This document shows positions 30,968-40,848 of a stretch of DNA of 64,000 bases, piece by piece. Both the position numbers and the translations under genes were made by a program. The DNA is from Mycolicibacter terrae (lineage in GTDB: Bacteria; Actinomycetota; Actinomycetes; Mycobacteriales; Mycobacteriaceae), in NCBI RefSeq assembly GCF_010727125.1, contig NZ_AP022564.1:3534001-3598000 (forward strand), in the 5' to 3' direction. Numbering within the stretch: the first letter of the stretch is position 1; the number at the start of each line of letters is the position of its first letter. The notes under the pieces were generated by a model. That model was not told the DNA's origin. It saw only the letters and a list, made by a program, of their open reading frames with translations, and ran no database searches.

Positions 30968-32314
30968 ATGAGTTCGACCCCGCCCCGCCAGGTGGTCCAG
31001 CTCGACCGGGTGCCGTTGCCGGTCGAGGCCGCCCGCGTCGGTGTGACCGGCTGGCAGCTCACCCGCGCCGCCACCCGGGTCTGCGCCCGACTGCTCGGAC
31101 CGGGACCGATCCAGCAGAAGGTGATCCGGGAGCTGCCGCAGACGTTCGCCGACCTGGGACCCACCTACGTTAAGTTCGGCCAGATCATCGCCTCGAGCCC
31201 CGGGGCGTTCGGCGAGCCGCTCTCGCGGGAGTTCCGCGGACTGCTGGACTCCGTGCCGCCGGCCGACCCGGCCGCGGTGCACAAACTGTTCGTCGAGGAA
31301 CTGGGCGCCGAACCGCAGCAACTGTTCGCCGAGTTCGACGAGACACCGATCGCCTCGGCGTCCATCGCCCAGGTCCACTTCGCCACCCTGCACAGCGGCG
31401 AGGACGTCGTGGTCAAGATCCAGCGTCCGGGCATCCGCCGCCGGGTCGCCGCCGACCTGCAGATCCTCAAACGGTTCGCGCAGGTCGTCGAACTGGCCAA
31501 GCTGGGTCGCCGGCTGTCCGCCCAGGACGTCGTCGCCGACTTCTCCGACAACCTCGCCGAGGAGTTGGATTTCCGCATCGAGGCGCAGTCCATGCAGACC
31601 TGGGTGTCGCACCTGCACGCCTCACCGCTCGGCAAGAACATCAAAGTGCCCGACGTGCACTGGGACTTCACCAGCGAACGGGTGCTGACGATGGAACGGG
31701 TGTCGGGGGTGCGCATCGACGACGCCCCCGCCATCCGCAAAGCCGGCTTCGACGGGGTGGAGCTGGTCAAGGCGCTGCTGTTCTCCACCTTCGAGGGCGG
31801 GCTGCGGCACGGTCTGTTCCATGGCGACCTGCACGCCGGCAACCTGCTGGTCGACGAAGCGGGCCGGGTGGTGTTCCTGGACTTCGGGATCATGGGCCGC
31901 ATCGACCCGCGCACCCGCTGGCTACTGCGCGAGCTGGTGTACGCCCTGCTGGTCAAAAAGGACCACGCCGCGGCCGGCAAGATCGTGGTGCTGATGGGCG
32001 CGGTCGGCACCGTCAAACCCGAGGGCCAGGCCGCCCAGGACCTGGAGGCGTTCGCCACGCCGTTGACGATGAAGTCGTTGGGCGACATGTCCTACGCCGA
32101 GATCGGCAAGCAGCTCGGTGCGCTGGCCGACGCCTACGACGTCAAGCTGCCGCGTGAGCTGGTGTTGATCGGCAAGCAGTTCCTGTACGTAGAGCGTTAC
32201 ATGAAACTATTGGCGCCACGCTGGCAGATGATGTCGGACCCGCAGCTGACCGGCTACTTCGCTAACTTCATGGTCGACGTCAGCCGCGAACACAAAGACT
32301 CACCGGAGGTATAG
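30968..32314 (+). CDS. ABC1/UbiB-family atypical kinase (Rv0647c-like)
   Basis: 448 residues from ATG 30968. Hallmarks of the AarF/ABC1/UbiB fold: the KxGQ motif YVKFGQIIAS (about residue 70), the Ala-rich nucleotide loop IASASIAQVHFA, invariant Lys in VVVKIQRPG, catalytic FHGDLHAGNLLV, and VFLDFGIMG. Relatives support quinone or lipid metabolism; the substrate here is unknown. It lies two bases upstream of the lipG-like hydrolase, matching the M. tuberculosis Rv0647c-lipG-mmaA arrangement, so it may serve mycolate or membrane-lipid metabolism. Confidence 0.9.
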   Translation: MSSTPPRQVVQLDRVPLPVEAARVGVTGWQLTRAATRVCARLLGPGPIQQKVIRELPQTFADLGPTYVKFGQIIASSPGAFGEPLSREFRGLLDSVPPADPAAVHKLFVEELGAEPQQLFAEFDETPIASASIAQVHFATLHSGEDVVVKIQRPGIRRRVAADLQILKRFAQVVELAKLGRRLSAQDVVADFSDNLAEELDFRIEAQSMQTWVSHLHASPLGKNIKVPDVHWDFTSERVLTMERVSGVRIDDAPAIRKAGFDGVELVKALLFSTFEGGLRHGLFHGDLHAGNLLVDEAGRVVFLDFGIMGRIDPRTRWLLRELVYALLVKKDHAAAGKIVVLMGAVGTVKPEGQAAQDLEAFATPLTMKSLGDMSYAEIGKQLGALADAYDVKLPRELVLIGKQFLYVERYMKLLAPRWQMMSDPQLTGYFANFMVDVSREHKDSPEV

Positions 32315-32316
32315 CC

Positions 32317-33222
32317 GTGGACGTTCGCAGCGGTACCGCCCGCTCCGGAGACCTGGACATCTTCTACGAGGACATGGGAAACCCCGATGACCCGGCCGTT
32401 TTGCTGGTGATGGGCCTGGGCGCACAGCTGCTGCTGTGGCGCACCGGGTTCTGCGAGAAGCTGGTGGCGCAGGGCCTGCGGGTGATCCGCTATGACAACC
32501 GGGATGTCGGCCTGTCCACCAAGCTGGGCCGCAAGCACGCCCGCGGCGCACTGGTGCCCCGGATGGCGCGGTTCTGGCTGGGCAAGCCCAGTTCGGCCGT
32601 CTACACCCTGGAGGACATGGCCGACGACGCCGCCGCCCTGCTGGATCACCTGGGCATCGACAAGGCGCACGTGGTCGGCGCCTCGATGGGCGGGATGATC
32701 GCGCAGGTGTTCGCGGCCCGATTCGCCGACCGGACCCGGTCGCTGGCGGTGATCTTCTCCAGCAACAACCGGCGGTTCCTACCGCCACCGGCGCCGCGGG
32801 CGCTGCTGGCGCTGCTGTCCGGGCCGCCGCCGGACTCACCGCGTGAGGTGATCATCGACAACGCGATGCGGGCCAGCCGGATCATCGGCAGCCCGCGCTA
32901 CCCGACTCCGGAGGAGCAGCTGCGGGCCAACATCGTCGAGGCCTACGAACGCAGCTACTACCCCTGGGGCATCGCGCGGCAGTTCGGCGCGATCCTGGCC
33001 AGCGGCAGCCTGGCCGCCTACGACCGGCTGATCACCGCGCCGACCGTGGTCATCCACGGACTGGCCGACAAGCTGATGCGCCCGTCGGGCGGACGGGCGA
33101 TCGCCGACGCCATCGACCGGGCCCGGCTGGTGCTGGTCGAGGGCATGGGCCATGACCTGCCCGAGGAGTTGTGGGACCAGGTCATCGGTGAATTGACCGC
33201 CACGTTCGCTGTGAGCAGGTAG
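32317..33222 (+). CDS. lipG: Alpha/beta hydrolase (LipG-like)
   Basis: 301 residues from GTG 32317, beginning two bases after the ABC1 stop. Alpha/beta-hydrolase motifs: VLLVMGLGAQ (oxyanion loop), nucleophile elbow VVGASMGGMIAQ, Asp in VVIHGLADKL and His in EGMGHDLPEELW, giving a complete Ser-Asp-His triad. M. tuberculosis LipG at the same position is reported as a lipase/thioesterase. Substrate here is untested. It precedes the mycolate methyltransferase genes by about 80 bases. Symbol from synteny. Confidence 0.87.
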   Translation: MDVRSGTARSGDLDIFYEDMGNPDDPAVLLVMGLGAQLLLWRTGFCEKLVAQGLRVIRYDNRDVGLSTKLGRKHARGALVPRMARFWLGKPSSAVYTLEDMADDAAALLDHLGIDKAHVVGASMGGMIAQVFAARFADRTRSLAVIFSSNNRRFLPPPAPRALLALLSGPPPDSPREVIIDNAMRASRIIGSPRYPTPEEQLRANIVEAYERSYYPWGIARQFGAILASGSLAAYDRLITAPTVVIHGLADKLMRPSGGRAIADAIDRARLVLVEGMGHDLPEELWDQVIGELTATFAVSR

Positions 33223-33303
33223 GCAGGCAAGACACCCGGCCGACTACCGGTAGTCTGTGTTGGATTTGCCTACCCCCCCACCCAAGATCGCGAGTAATCA
33301 GGA

Positions 33304-34167
33304 ATGTCCAAGCTGGAGCCGAAGTACGAGGAACTACAGTCCATCTACGACATCTCGAATGAGTTCTATGAGCTGTTTCTAGGGCCCACGATGGGCTACA
33401 CCTGCGGGTTCTACCCGGACAAGGACACCACCTGCGACGAAGCCCAGATCGCCAAGTTCGACCTGGCACTGGGCAAACTGGGCTTGCAGCCCGGGATGAC
33501 GCTGCTCGACATCGGCTGCGGCTGGGGGGCCTGCATGCAACGAGCGATCGAGAAGTACGACGTCAACGTCATCGGGCTCACCCTCAGTGGCGAGCAGCGC
33601 GAGTACGCGGTGGAGAAACTGGCCAAGGTGAAGACCAACCGCAACGTCGAGGTGCGACTGCAGGGCTGGGAGGAGTTCACCGACAAGGTGGACCGGATCG
33701 TGTCGATCGGCGCGTTCGAGCACTTCGGCCGTGACCGCTGGGAAGACTTCTTCCGGATCAGCTACGACGCGTTGCCCGCCGACGGGCGGATGCTGCTGCA
33801 CACCATCACCGCGATCGCCGGGTCGGAGGACGCGCTGGCCAAGGGCCTGCCGCTGACGATGGACCTGGCCAAGTTCACCCTGTTCATCATGAAGGAGATC
33901 TTCCCCGGCGGGCAGGTGCCCTCGGCGTGGTTGCCCCGCAAGTTCGCTGCTGAGGCCGGCTTCACCGTCACCCGGGACGACGAGATCGGGCCGCACTACG
34001 CGCGCACCCTGGAGGACTGGGCGGCGATGTTGGCGGCCAACAAGGAGCGGGCGATCGAGGTGCAGGGCCAGGTGGCCTACGACCGTTTCGACAAGTACCT
34101 CAACGGCTGCGTGAAACTCTTTCGCGAGGGCTACAACAGCGTGCACCAGTACACGCTGCAGAAGTAG
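33304..34167 (+). CDS. Mycolic acid methyltransferase, UmaA/CmaA-like
   Basis: 287 residues. S-adenosylmethionine-binding motif [29 protein letters not shown], then QGWEEFTDKVDRIVSIGAFEHFG, the core of the cyclopropane synthase family. The GAFEHFG form is the cis-cyclopropane type, unlike the EAFEHFG of oxygenated-mycolate enzymes. It modifies meromycolate chains carried on acyl carrier protein. Position corresponds to mmaA1, but by eye the sequence is nearest UmaA/CmaA types, so no symbol is given. A TAGTCT -10-like box is at 33251-33256. Confidence 0.88.
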   Translation: MSKLEPKYEELQSIYDISNEFYELFLGPTMGYTCGFYPDKDTTCDEAQIAKFDLALGKLGLQPGMTLLDIGCGWGACMQRAIEKYDVNVIGLTLSGEQREYAVEKLAKVKTNRNVEVRLQGWEEFTDKVDRIVSIGAFEHFGRDRWEDFFRISYDALPADGRMLLHTITAIAGSEDALAKGLPLTMDLAKFTLFIMKEIFPGGQVPSAWLPRKFAAEAGFTVTRDDEIGPHYARTLEDWAAMLAANKERAIEVQGQVAYDRFDKYLNGCVKLFREGYNSVHQYTLQK

Positions 34168-34322
34168 CACCGGCCCGCTCTTCGCGGCCGTCGGCTCGGC
34201 TGCGATTCACCTCAACCGATTCCCCCTTTACCAGCTAAGCTGCAACAGTTGACCGGCACGGGCGACACCACCGGCACGTCCGGTCCAACGGCGGGTTACA
34301 TCAGGAAGGCAACCAGTCACAG

Positions 34323-35213
34323 ATGGCGGAGAAAGCTTCACACACCGCGGGGATGCGTCCGAAGTTCGAAAATATCCAGGCCCACTACGACCTGTCCGAT
34401 GACTTCTTCGCGCTGTTCCAGGACCCGACCCGAATCTACAGCTGTGCGTACTTCGAGCCGCCGGACCTCACCCTGGAGCAGGCGCAGATCGCCAAGGTCG
34501 ATCTGAACCTGGACAAGCTGGATCTGCGGCCCGGCATGACGCTGCTGGACATCGGTTGCGGCTGGGGCGCGACCATGAAACGCGCCGTGGAGAAATACGA
34601 CGTCAACGTCGTGGGGCTGACCCTGAGCACGAACCAGCACGTCTACTCCCAGAATCTGCTCGACGAGATCGACACTGAGCGGTCCCGTCGGGTTCTGCTG
34701 CGGGGCTGGGAGGAGTTCCACGAGCCGGTGGACCGGATCGTCTCCATCGAGGCGTTCGAGCATTTCGGCTTCGAGAACTACGACGACTTCTTCAAGAACT
34801 GCTTCGAGATCATGCCGGCCGACGGCCGGATGGCCATCCAGAGCAGCGTCAGCTTCCACCCCTATGACCTGAACGCCCGCGGCAAGAAGCTGACGTTCGA
34901 GACCGCCCGGTTCATCAAGTTCATCCTCACCGAGATTTTCCCGGGCGGCCGACTGCCCACCACCGAGATGATGGTGGAGCATGGGCAGAAGGCCGGTTTT
35001 ACTGTGCCGGAAGCGCTTTCACTGCGCTCGCATTACATCAAGACGCTCAGGATCTGGGGCGACGCGCTGGAAGCCCATCACGACGAGGCCGTCGCGATCC
35101 AGTCCGAAGAGGTCTACGAGCGCTACATGAAGTACCTGCGCGGCTGCGAGTACTACTTCGCCGATGAGGTCCTGGACGTCAGCCTGGTCAGCTACGTCAA
35201 GCAAGCGGCCTGA
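34323..35213 (+). CDS. mmaA4: Hydroxymycolate synthase MmaA4-like methyltransferase
   Basis: 296 residues from ATG 34323, near identical in layout to M. tuberculosis MmaA4 ([47 protein letters not shown]). SAM motif [20 protein letters not shown] and the oxygenated-mycolate signature SIEAFEHFG are present. The enzyme adds a methyl group and water to a meromycolate double bond, the first step to methoxy- and ketomycolates. Preceded by an AT-poor 155-base gap with a TAAGCT box; GGAAGG lies upstream of the ATG. The next gene converges across a terminator. Confidence 0.88.
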   Translation: MAEKASHTAGMRPKFENIQAHYDLSDDFFALFQDPTRIYSCAYFEPPDLTLEQAQIAKVDLNLDKLDLRPGMTLLDIGCGWGATMKRAVEKYDVNVVGLTLSTNQHVYSQNLLDEIDTERSRRVLLRGWEEFHEPVDRIVSIEAFEHFGFENYDDFFKNCFEIMPADGRMAIQSSVSFHPYDLNARGKKLTFETARFIKFILTEIFPGGRLPTTEMMVEHGQKAGFTVPEALSLRSHYIKTLRIWGDALEAHHDEAVAIQSEEVYERYMKYLRGCEYYFADEVLDVSLVSYVKQAA

Positions 35214-35232
35214 CCCGCGATCTCACAACGAA

Positions 35233-35264
35233 AAGCCCCCGTCACGCCTGGCGTGCGGGGGCTT
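35233..35264. terminator. Bidirectional terminator between mmaA4 and rplA
   Basis: AAGCCCCC (35233-35240) pairs with GGGGGCTT (35257-35264), with an inner ACGCC/GGCGT extension. Flanked by AAAA on the left, it can end both the mmaA4 and the rplK-rplA transcripts. Confidence 0.75.
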
Positions 35265-35275
35265 CTCGCTGGTGT

Positions 35276-35983
35276 CTACTCGGCCGCGAAGTTGCGGGTG
35301 ACGGTCGTGTCCACCGGAATGCCGGGGCCGGTCGTCGTCGAGATCACGATCTTCTTGAGGTAGCGCCCCTTGGACGACGACGGCTTGAGCCGCAGCACCT
35401 CCTCGAGGGCGGCGCCGTAGTTCTCCGCCAGCTTGGACTCCTCGAAGGAGGCCTTGCCGATGACGAAGTGCAGGTTGGCCTGCTTGTCCACCCGGAAGTT
35501 GATCTTGCCGCCCTTGATGTCGGAAACGGCCTTGGCGACGTCGGGGGTGACGGTGCCGGTCTTGGGGTTGGGCATCAGGCCACGCGGGCCCAGCACGCGG
35601 GCGATGCGACCCACCTTCGCCATCTGGTCAGGGGTGGCGATCGCGGCGTCGAAGTCGAGGAAGCCGCCCTGGATCTTCTCGATCAGGTCGTCGCTGCCGA
35701 CCACGTCGGCGCCCGCGGCGATGGCCTGCTCGGCCTTCTCGCCGACCGCGAACACCGCCACGCGGGCGGTCTTACCGGTGCCATGCGGCAGGTTCACGGT
35801 GCCGCGGACCATCTGGTCTGCCTTGCGGGGGTCGACACCGAGCCGGATGGCGACCTCGACGGTGGCGTCCTGTTTGGTCGAGGACGTCTCCTTGGCCAGC
35901 TTGGCGGCCTGCAGCGGGCTGTAGAGGTTGTCGCGGTCGATCTTCTCGACGGCGGCGCGGTAGGCCTTGCTGTTCTTGCTCAT
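35276..35983 (-). CDS. rplA: 50S ribosomal protein L1
   Basis: 235 residues, full length. L1 forms the mobile stalk next to the tRNA exit site and can repress its own operon. Recognised by [30 protein letters not shown] and the signature [22 protein letters not shown]. It follows rplK after a 132-base gap and ends at a bidirectional terminator. Confidence 0.98.
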   Translation of the reverse strand: MSKNSKAYRAAVEKIDRDNLYSPLQAAKLAKETSSTKQDATVEVAIRLGVDPRKADQMVRGTVNLPHGTGKTARVAVFAVGEKAEQAIAAGADVVGSDDLIEKIQGGFLDFDAAIATPDQMAKVGRIARVLGPRGLMPNPKTGTVTPDVAKAVSDIKGGKINFRVDKQANLHFVIGKASFEESKLAENYGAALEEVLRLKPSSSKGRYLKKIVISTTTGPGIPVDTTVTRNFAAE

Positions 35984-36115
35984 CGGTTATCCAATCTCGT
36001 GGTTGGTTGTGGTTAGCGGGCCGAGCTGGCCCTCCCACGCTTTCTTTGCGTTGACTCTGCGTTCACGGCGGTGCCTACTCGCACTTTTACGCCGTCAGCG
36101 CAGGATCAACGCGCG

Positions 36116-36544
36116 CTACTCGACGGTGATGCCCATCGACCGGGCGGTGCCGGCGATGATCTTGGCGCCGGCCTCGACGTCGTTGGCGTTGAGGTCGGCC
36201 TTCTTGGTCTCGGCGATCTCGCGGACCTGGTCCCAGGTCACCTTGGCGACCTTGGTCTTGTGCGGCTCGGCCGAGCCCTTGGCGATGCCGGCGGCCTTGA
36301 GCAGCAGCCGCGCCGCGGGCGGGGTCTTCAACGCGAAGGTGAAGCTGCGGTCCTCGTAGACGGTGATCTCCACCGGTACGACGTTGCCGCGCTGGTTCTC
36401 CGTGGCGGCGTTGTAGGCCTTGCAGAACTCCATGATGTTGACGCCGTGCTGACCGAGCGCGGGTCCGACCGGCGGAGCGGGGTTGGCCTGGCCGGCTTCG
36501 ATCTGAAGCTTGATCAGACCGGCGACCTTCTTCTTGGGGGCCAT
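36116..36544 (-). CDS. rplK: 50S ribosomal protein L11
   Basis: 142 residues. The N-terminal domain ([29 protein letters not shown]) carries the thiopeptide-binding proline helix; the C-terminal domain binds 23S rRNA ([19 protein letters not shown]). L11 helps recruit GTPase factors and RelA. It lies between nusG and rplA in the secE-nusG-rplK-rplA series. Confidence 0.98.
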   Translation of the reverse strand: MAPKKKVAGLIKLQIEAGQANPAPPVGPALGQHGVNIMEFCKAYNAATENQRGNVVPVEITVYEDRSFTFALKTPPAARLLLKAAGIAKGSAEPHKTKVAKVTWDQVREIAETKKADLNANDVEAGAKIIAGTARSMGITVE

Positions 36545-36567
36545 GAAGGGTGTTCCTTTCCTACGTA

Positions 36568-37389
<822 letters not shown>

Positions 37390-37397
37390 CTATAACT

Positions 37398-37844
37398 TCA
37401 CTCGCCGAACACCAGCAGCACCAGCCGGGCGAATCCGAAGTCGGCACCGGCGACCAACGCCACCATGAAGACCAGGAACGCCAGCACCACCGCGGTGTAG
37501 GTGACCATCTGCTTGCGGTTCGGCCAGATCACCTTGCGAAGTTCGCCGACGACCTGCTTGAGATAGTTGAAGACGAAGAGGAACGGATTACGCGACGGCC
37601 CGTCCGACTTCTTCTTGGCCTTCTTGGGCTTCTTGGCGCCGGTGTCGTCGCCACCCAGCTCCGTCGCCGTGGACTCCAGTTCCTCGACGTCGTCGGACAC
37701 CCGCCGACGGGAGCGCTTGCCGGTGGGCCGCAGCGGGTCGCCGACCTGCCTGCTCGCCACGGCCGTGCGACCGGGGCGGACCGTGGAGTCGGCCTCGCTG
37801 TCGCCGTCGGCTGCGGCGTCGGGACGGTCGAGCTCGTCGGTCAC
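37398..37844 (-). CDS. secE: Preprotein translocase subunit SecE
   Basis: 148 residues from GTG 37844, preceded by AAGGAG seven bases upstream. The N-terminal 85 residues are charged and Lys-rich ([12 protein letters not shown]), and the conserved part begins with [26 protein letters not shown], the amphipathic helix before the single membrane span [21 protein letters not shown]. SecE clamps the SecY channel. First gene of the secE-nusG-rplK-rplA series, 86 bases downstream of tRNA-Trp. Confidence 0.96.
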   Translation of the reverse strand: MTDELDRPDAAADGDSEADSTVRPGRTAVASRQVGDPLRPTGKRSRRRVSDDVEELESTATELGGDDTGAKKPKKAKKKSDGPSRNPFLFVFNYLKQVVGELRKVIWPNRKQMVTYTAVVLAFLVFMVALVAGADFGFARLVLLVFGE

Positions 37845-37930
37845 CGCATGCTCCTTCGTTCTTCTCGCTTACGTGTTGCCGTACCGCACCTGGTGAGTTC
37901 CAGTGTCCACTGTCCACCATGGCACGTCAG

Positions 37931-38003
<73 letters not shown>

Positions 38004-38129
38004 TCGCGGTTGGCAGACCAACCTGCGTTCCGGGGCCTCACCTGTGCACCGTCTCCGGCCCACACAATTCGCGCGCTCCCCGTTCGCCTCACGGAAAGCG
38101 CGCTAGTGCTGGGAAAACCCCGAGGTCCG

Positions 38130-38135
38130 AGTGTA
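38130..38135 (-). promoter_or_regulatory. Probable -10 box of the tRNA-Trp/secE promoter
   Basis: TACACT on the minus strand, about 130 bases before tRNA-Trp, with AGTAAC 17 bases further upstream as a weak -35 box. Suggests that the tRNA and downstream secE-nusG genes start here. Confidence 0.35.
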
Positions 38136-38160
38136 CCTCGCCGCTGCGGCCAGTTACTAA

Positions 38161-38661
38161 TCAGGCTGTTCGGACGACCTGACCGGATTCGGCGTCCCAC
38201 TTCAGGCTCACCGAATCGTCGCCGTCGTGGCCCATCATCGTGGTGAACGCCTCCAGCACGACATCGCCGTCCTGGTTGGTCAAGATGTTGCGGGTCGTCA
38301 CGATGTCAGCGCCGAACCGCTCGTTGACCGACGCGATCTCCATCCGCGCGTAGAGGACGTCGCCGGCCTTGATCGGTTTGCGGTAGGTGAACCCCTGGTC
38401 GACCTGCACCATCTGCATGGTGGTGTAGCCGGTGTCGACGTTGCGGAAGAAGTCGGACTGCACCAGCTTGGCCAGGATCGCCACGAAGGTCAGCGGGGCC
38501 AACACCGAGTCGTAGCCCAGTTCGGCCGCCGCCGCTTCGTCATAGCAGGCGGGGTCCTCGCACTTGATGGACTTGGCGAACTCGCGGATCTTCTCGCGGC
38601 CCACCAAGAACGGCTCCGGGTAGCGCCAGATCAGGCCCCGGATGTCGGTTTTGATCGCCAT
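38161..38661 (-). CDS. hadC: (3R)-hydroxyacyl-ACP dehydratase subunit HadC
   Basis: 166 residues. Hot-dog-fold protein, with LIWRYPEPFLVGREKIREFAKSIKCEDPACYDE at the start and APLTFVAILAK and MVQVDQGFTYRKPIKAGD in the core. HadC pairs with the catalytic HadB to form the HadBC dehydratase of FAS-II, which handles late meromycolate chains. It lacks the Asp-x4-His catalytic motif, as expected of the substrate-binding subunit. Third gene of the hadA-hadB-hadC operon. Confidence 0.95.
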   Translation of the reverse strand: MAIKTDIRGLIWRYPEPFLVGREKIREFAKSIKCEDPACYDEAAAAELGYDSVLAPLTFVAILAKLVQSDFFRNVDTGYTTMQMVQVDQGFTYRKPIKAGDVLYARMEIASVNERFGADIVTTRNILTNQDGDVVLEAFTTMMGHDGDDSVSLKWDAESGQVVRTA

Positions 38662-38672
38662 CGTTGAATCCC

Positions 38673-39101
38673 CTAGGCGAGCTTCGCCGAGGCGACCGCC
38701 CGTCCGAAGATCTTCTTTCCACCGGTCGTGGCGGTGAGCGCGATCGTCACCGACTTGGAATCGGGGTCCACAGACTTCACCCGGCCGCTGAAGACGATCT
38801 CGGCGCCCTTGCCGTCGTTGGGCACCGGCACCACGGCGGTGAAACGGACGTTGTACTCGGTCACCGCTCCCGGGTCACCCACCCACGCGGTGACGTAGCC
38901 GCCGCCGAGCCCCATGGTCAGCATGCCGTGGGCGATCGCGGTGTCCAGGCCGACCTGCTGAGCGATCTCGTCGTCCCAGTGGATCGGGTTCAGGTCGCCG
39001 GACACGCCGGCATAGTTGACCAGGTCCTGCCGCGTCAGGGTGATGACCCGCTCCGGCAGCTGATCGCCGACCTTGACCGAACTGAACTCACGCAACGCCA
39101 T
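38673..39101 (-). CDS. hadB: (3R)-hydroxyacyl-ACP dehydratase subunit HadB
   Basis: 142 residues from ATG 39101, same length as in M. tuberculosis. It has the catalytic hydratase-2 motif GVSGDLNPIHWDDEIA, with Asp36 and His41. HadB is the catalytic partner in both HadAB and HadBC dehydratases of the mycolate FAS-II pathway. The start overlaps the end of hadA by 14 bases, and hadC follows after 11 bases. Upstream in-frame codons to 39179 lie inside hadA and are not used. Confidence 0.96.
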   Translation of the reverse strand: MALREFSSVKVGDQLPERVITLTRQDLVNYAGVSGDLNPIHWDDEIAQQVGLDTAIAHGMLTMGLGGGYVTAWVGDPGAVTEYNVRFTAVVPVPNDGKGAEIVFSGRVKSVDPDSKSVTIALTATTGGKKIFGRAVASAKLA

Positions 39102-39564
39102 CGGTGAAACCCTTATCTTCCTCGCCGGCACGACCAGCCAGCGTCGTGTACGTCTCCTGCACGATCTCACCGGCATCATTGGTGACCACCTGCCGGGTCA
39201 TGATGATGTCGGTGCCGTGTGCGCGACGAACCGATTCGACCGAGACGTCGCAGTACAACCGGTCCCCCTCTTTGATCGGCTGGTGAAACTCCAGCTTCTG
39301 GTCCACCTGGACGATCTGAGCGTCGTCGGTGGTGACCCCGACGTGCTCGAAGAACGACGAAATCGCCTTGTGCCCGAACACCGAGATGTACGTCAGCGGT
39401 GCCAGCAGCCCCTCGTAACCGAGGCCGGCGGCCGCCCGTACGTCGAGACTGGCCGGGTCCACGGCCTTGACGGCGCGGGCGAATTCACGGATCTTCTCCC
39501 GCTCCACCTCGTAGTGGTCGGGATAACGGTAGTGCGCCCCGGCGAGGCGCTCGGCCAACGACAC
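39088..39564 (-). CDS. hadA: (3R)-hydroxyacyl-ACP dehydratase subunit HadA
   Basis: 158 residues from GTG 39564. Hot-dog fold, with YRYPDHYEVEREKIREFARAV near the start and IVQVDQKLEFHQPIKEGDRLYCDV centrally. It pairs with HadB. Position 61 is Ser (APLTYISVFG), where M. tuberculosis HadA has the Cys that reacts with activated thiacetazone and isoxyl. First gene of hadABC, 12 bases after rpmG. Confidence 0.96.
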   Translation of the reverse strand: MSLAERLAGAHYRYPDHYEVEREKIREFARAVKAVDPASLDVRAAAGLGYEGLLAPLTYISVFGHKAISSFFEHVGVTTDDAQIVQVDQKLEFHQPIKEGDRLYCDVSVESVRRAHGTDIIMTRQVVTNDAGEIVQETYTTLAGRAGEEDKGFTDGVA

Positions 39565-39576
39565 GGTTTGCGCTAC

Positions 39577-39744
39577 CTAGCGTGATTCGCGGTGAGACTG
39601 GTGCTTGCCGCAGTTGGGGCAGAATTTCTTCAGCTCCAGCCGGTCGGGGTCGTTGCGGCGGTTCTTCTTGGTGATGTAGTTGCGGTGCTTGCACACCTCA
39701 CAGGCCAAGGTGATCTTCGGCCGCACATCGGTGCTGGAGGCCAC
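39577..39744 (-). CDS. rpmG: 50S ribosomal protein L33, zinc-ribbon form
   Basis: 55 residues from GTG 39744 (reads [20 protein letters not shown] at its start and ends [11 protein letters not shown]). Two CxxC pairs (CEVC and CPNC) mark the zinc-binding C+ paralogue, as opposed to the zinc-independent form induced under zinc starvation. It is the gene before hadA on the same strand, as rpmG2 is in M. tuberculosis. Confidence 0.95.
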   Translation of the reverse strand: MASSTDVRPKITLACEVCKHRNYITKKNRRNDPDRLELKKFCPNCGKHQSHRESR

Positions 39745-39788
39745 GTCAGCTGCCCTCTTTCATCTATTGTTGCGCTGGTTTCTCGTAG

Positions 39789-39862
<74 letters not shown>

Positions 39863-39900
39863 GCGGGTAATACACCTGCCAGCAGGCCCGGCGTCCACCG

Positions 39901-39973
39901 AGCCCCCTAACGGAATCGAACCGTTGACCTTTTCCTTACCATGGAAACGCTCTGCCGACTGAGCTAAGGGGGC
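39901..39973 (-). tRNA. thrT: tRNA-Thr (anticodon GGT)
   Basis: A 73-nt cloverleaf: acceptor GCCCCCT/AGGGGGC, D arm GCTC/GAGC, anticodon stem TTTCC/GGAAA with loop ATGGTAA, T arm AACGG/CCGTT, discriminator T. It is 38 bases upstream of tRNA-Met on the same strand, so they are probably cotranscribed. An AGGTTA (TAACCT on the minus strand) at 40013-40018 could be their -10. Confidence 0.95.
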
Positions 39974-40120
39974 CTGACACACGGCGGCCATGCGGCGCCG
40001 TGAGCCTGTAGAAGGTTACAACCTCGGCCACGAGGTCACCAAACCGCGGTGCCGACAGCGACGACCTGCCGCGCCCGCCTTCACCGCGGTAGCGGTCACC
40101 GCTGCTTTAGGGTAGAGGGC

Positions 40121-40837
40121 GTGCCCGAATCCGACCGGTTGTATTTCCGCCAACTGCTCTCCGGACGCGATTTCGCGGTCGGGGACCCGATGGCCACCCA
40201 GATGCGCAATTTCGCGTATCTGATCGGTGACCGGCAGACCGGCGACGCCGTGGTGGTCGACCCGGCCTACGCCGCCGGCGATTTGCTCGACACCGTCGAA
40301 GGCGACGGCATGCGACTGTCCGGCGTGCTGGTGACGCATCACCACCCCGATCATGTGGGCGGGTCGATGATGGGATTCGAACTCAAGGGCCTCGCAGAGC
40401 TGCTGGAGCGGGTCAGCGTCCCGGTTCACGTCAATACCCATGAAGCGCAGTGGGTTTCGCGGATCACAGAGATTCCGATGACGGACCTGACCTCGCATGA
40501 GCACGGCGACAAGGTGAGCATCGGCGACATCGAGATCGAGCTGCTGCACACGCCCGGGCACACCCCGGGCAGTCAGTGTTTCCTGTTGGACGGCCGGCTC
40601 GTCGCCGGCGACACGTTGTTCCTGGAGGGCTGCGGCCGCACCGATTTTCCCGGCGGCGACTCCGACGAGATGTACCGCAGCCTGCAGCAGTTGGCCGCCC
40701 TGCCGGGCGACCCGACGGTGTTTCCCGGTCACTGGTATTCGGCCGATCCGAGCGCCGCGCTCTCCGAGGTCAAACGATCCAACTACGTATTCAGCGCCGG
40801 AAGCCTGGACCGGTGGCGCATGCTGATGGGCGGATGA
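40121..40837 (+). CDS. Metallo-beta-lactamase-fold hydrolase, glyoxalase II-like (Rv0634c-like)
   Basis: 238 residues from GTG 40121. Zinc-binding motif THHHPDHVGG (H-x-H-x-D-H), then HTPGHTPGSQC and the late metal Asp in VAGDTLFLEGC, and PGHWYS. Fold and spacing fit hydroxyacylglutathione hydrolase-like enzymes; with mycothiol as cellular thiol, S-acyl-mycothiol could be a substrate. The upstream sequence TTAGGGTAGAGGGC suggests a -10 box about seven bases before the GTG, so a leaderless mRNA is possible. Followed closely by a membrane-protein gene. Confidence 0.88.
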   Translation: MPESDRLYFRQLLSGRDFAVGDPMATQMRNFAYLIGDRQTGDAVVVDPAYAAGDLLDTVEGDGMRLSGVLVTHHHPDHVGGSMMGFELKGLAELLERVSVPVHVNTHEAQWVSRITEIPMTDLTSHEHGDKVSIGDIEIELLHTPGHTPGSQCFLLDGRLVAGDTLFLEGCGRTDFPGGDSDEMYRSLQQLAALPGDPTVFPGHWYSADPSAALSEVKRSNYVFSAGSLDRWRMLMGG

Positions 40838-40848
40838 GGGGATAGCCG

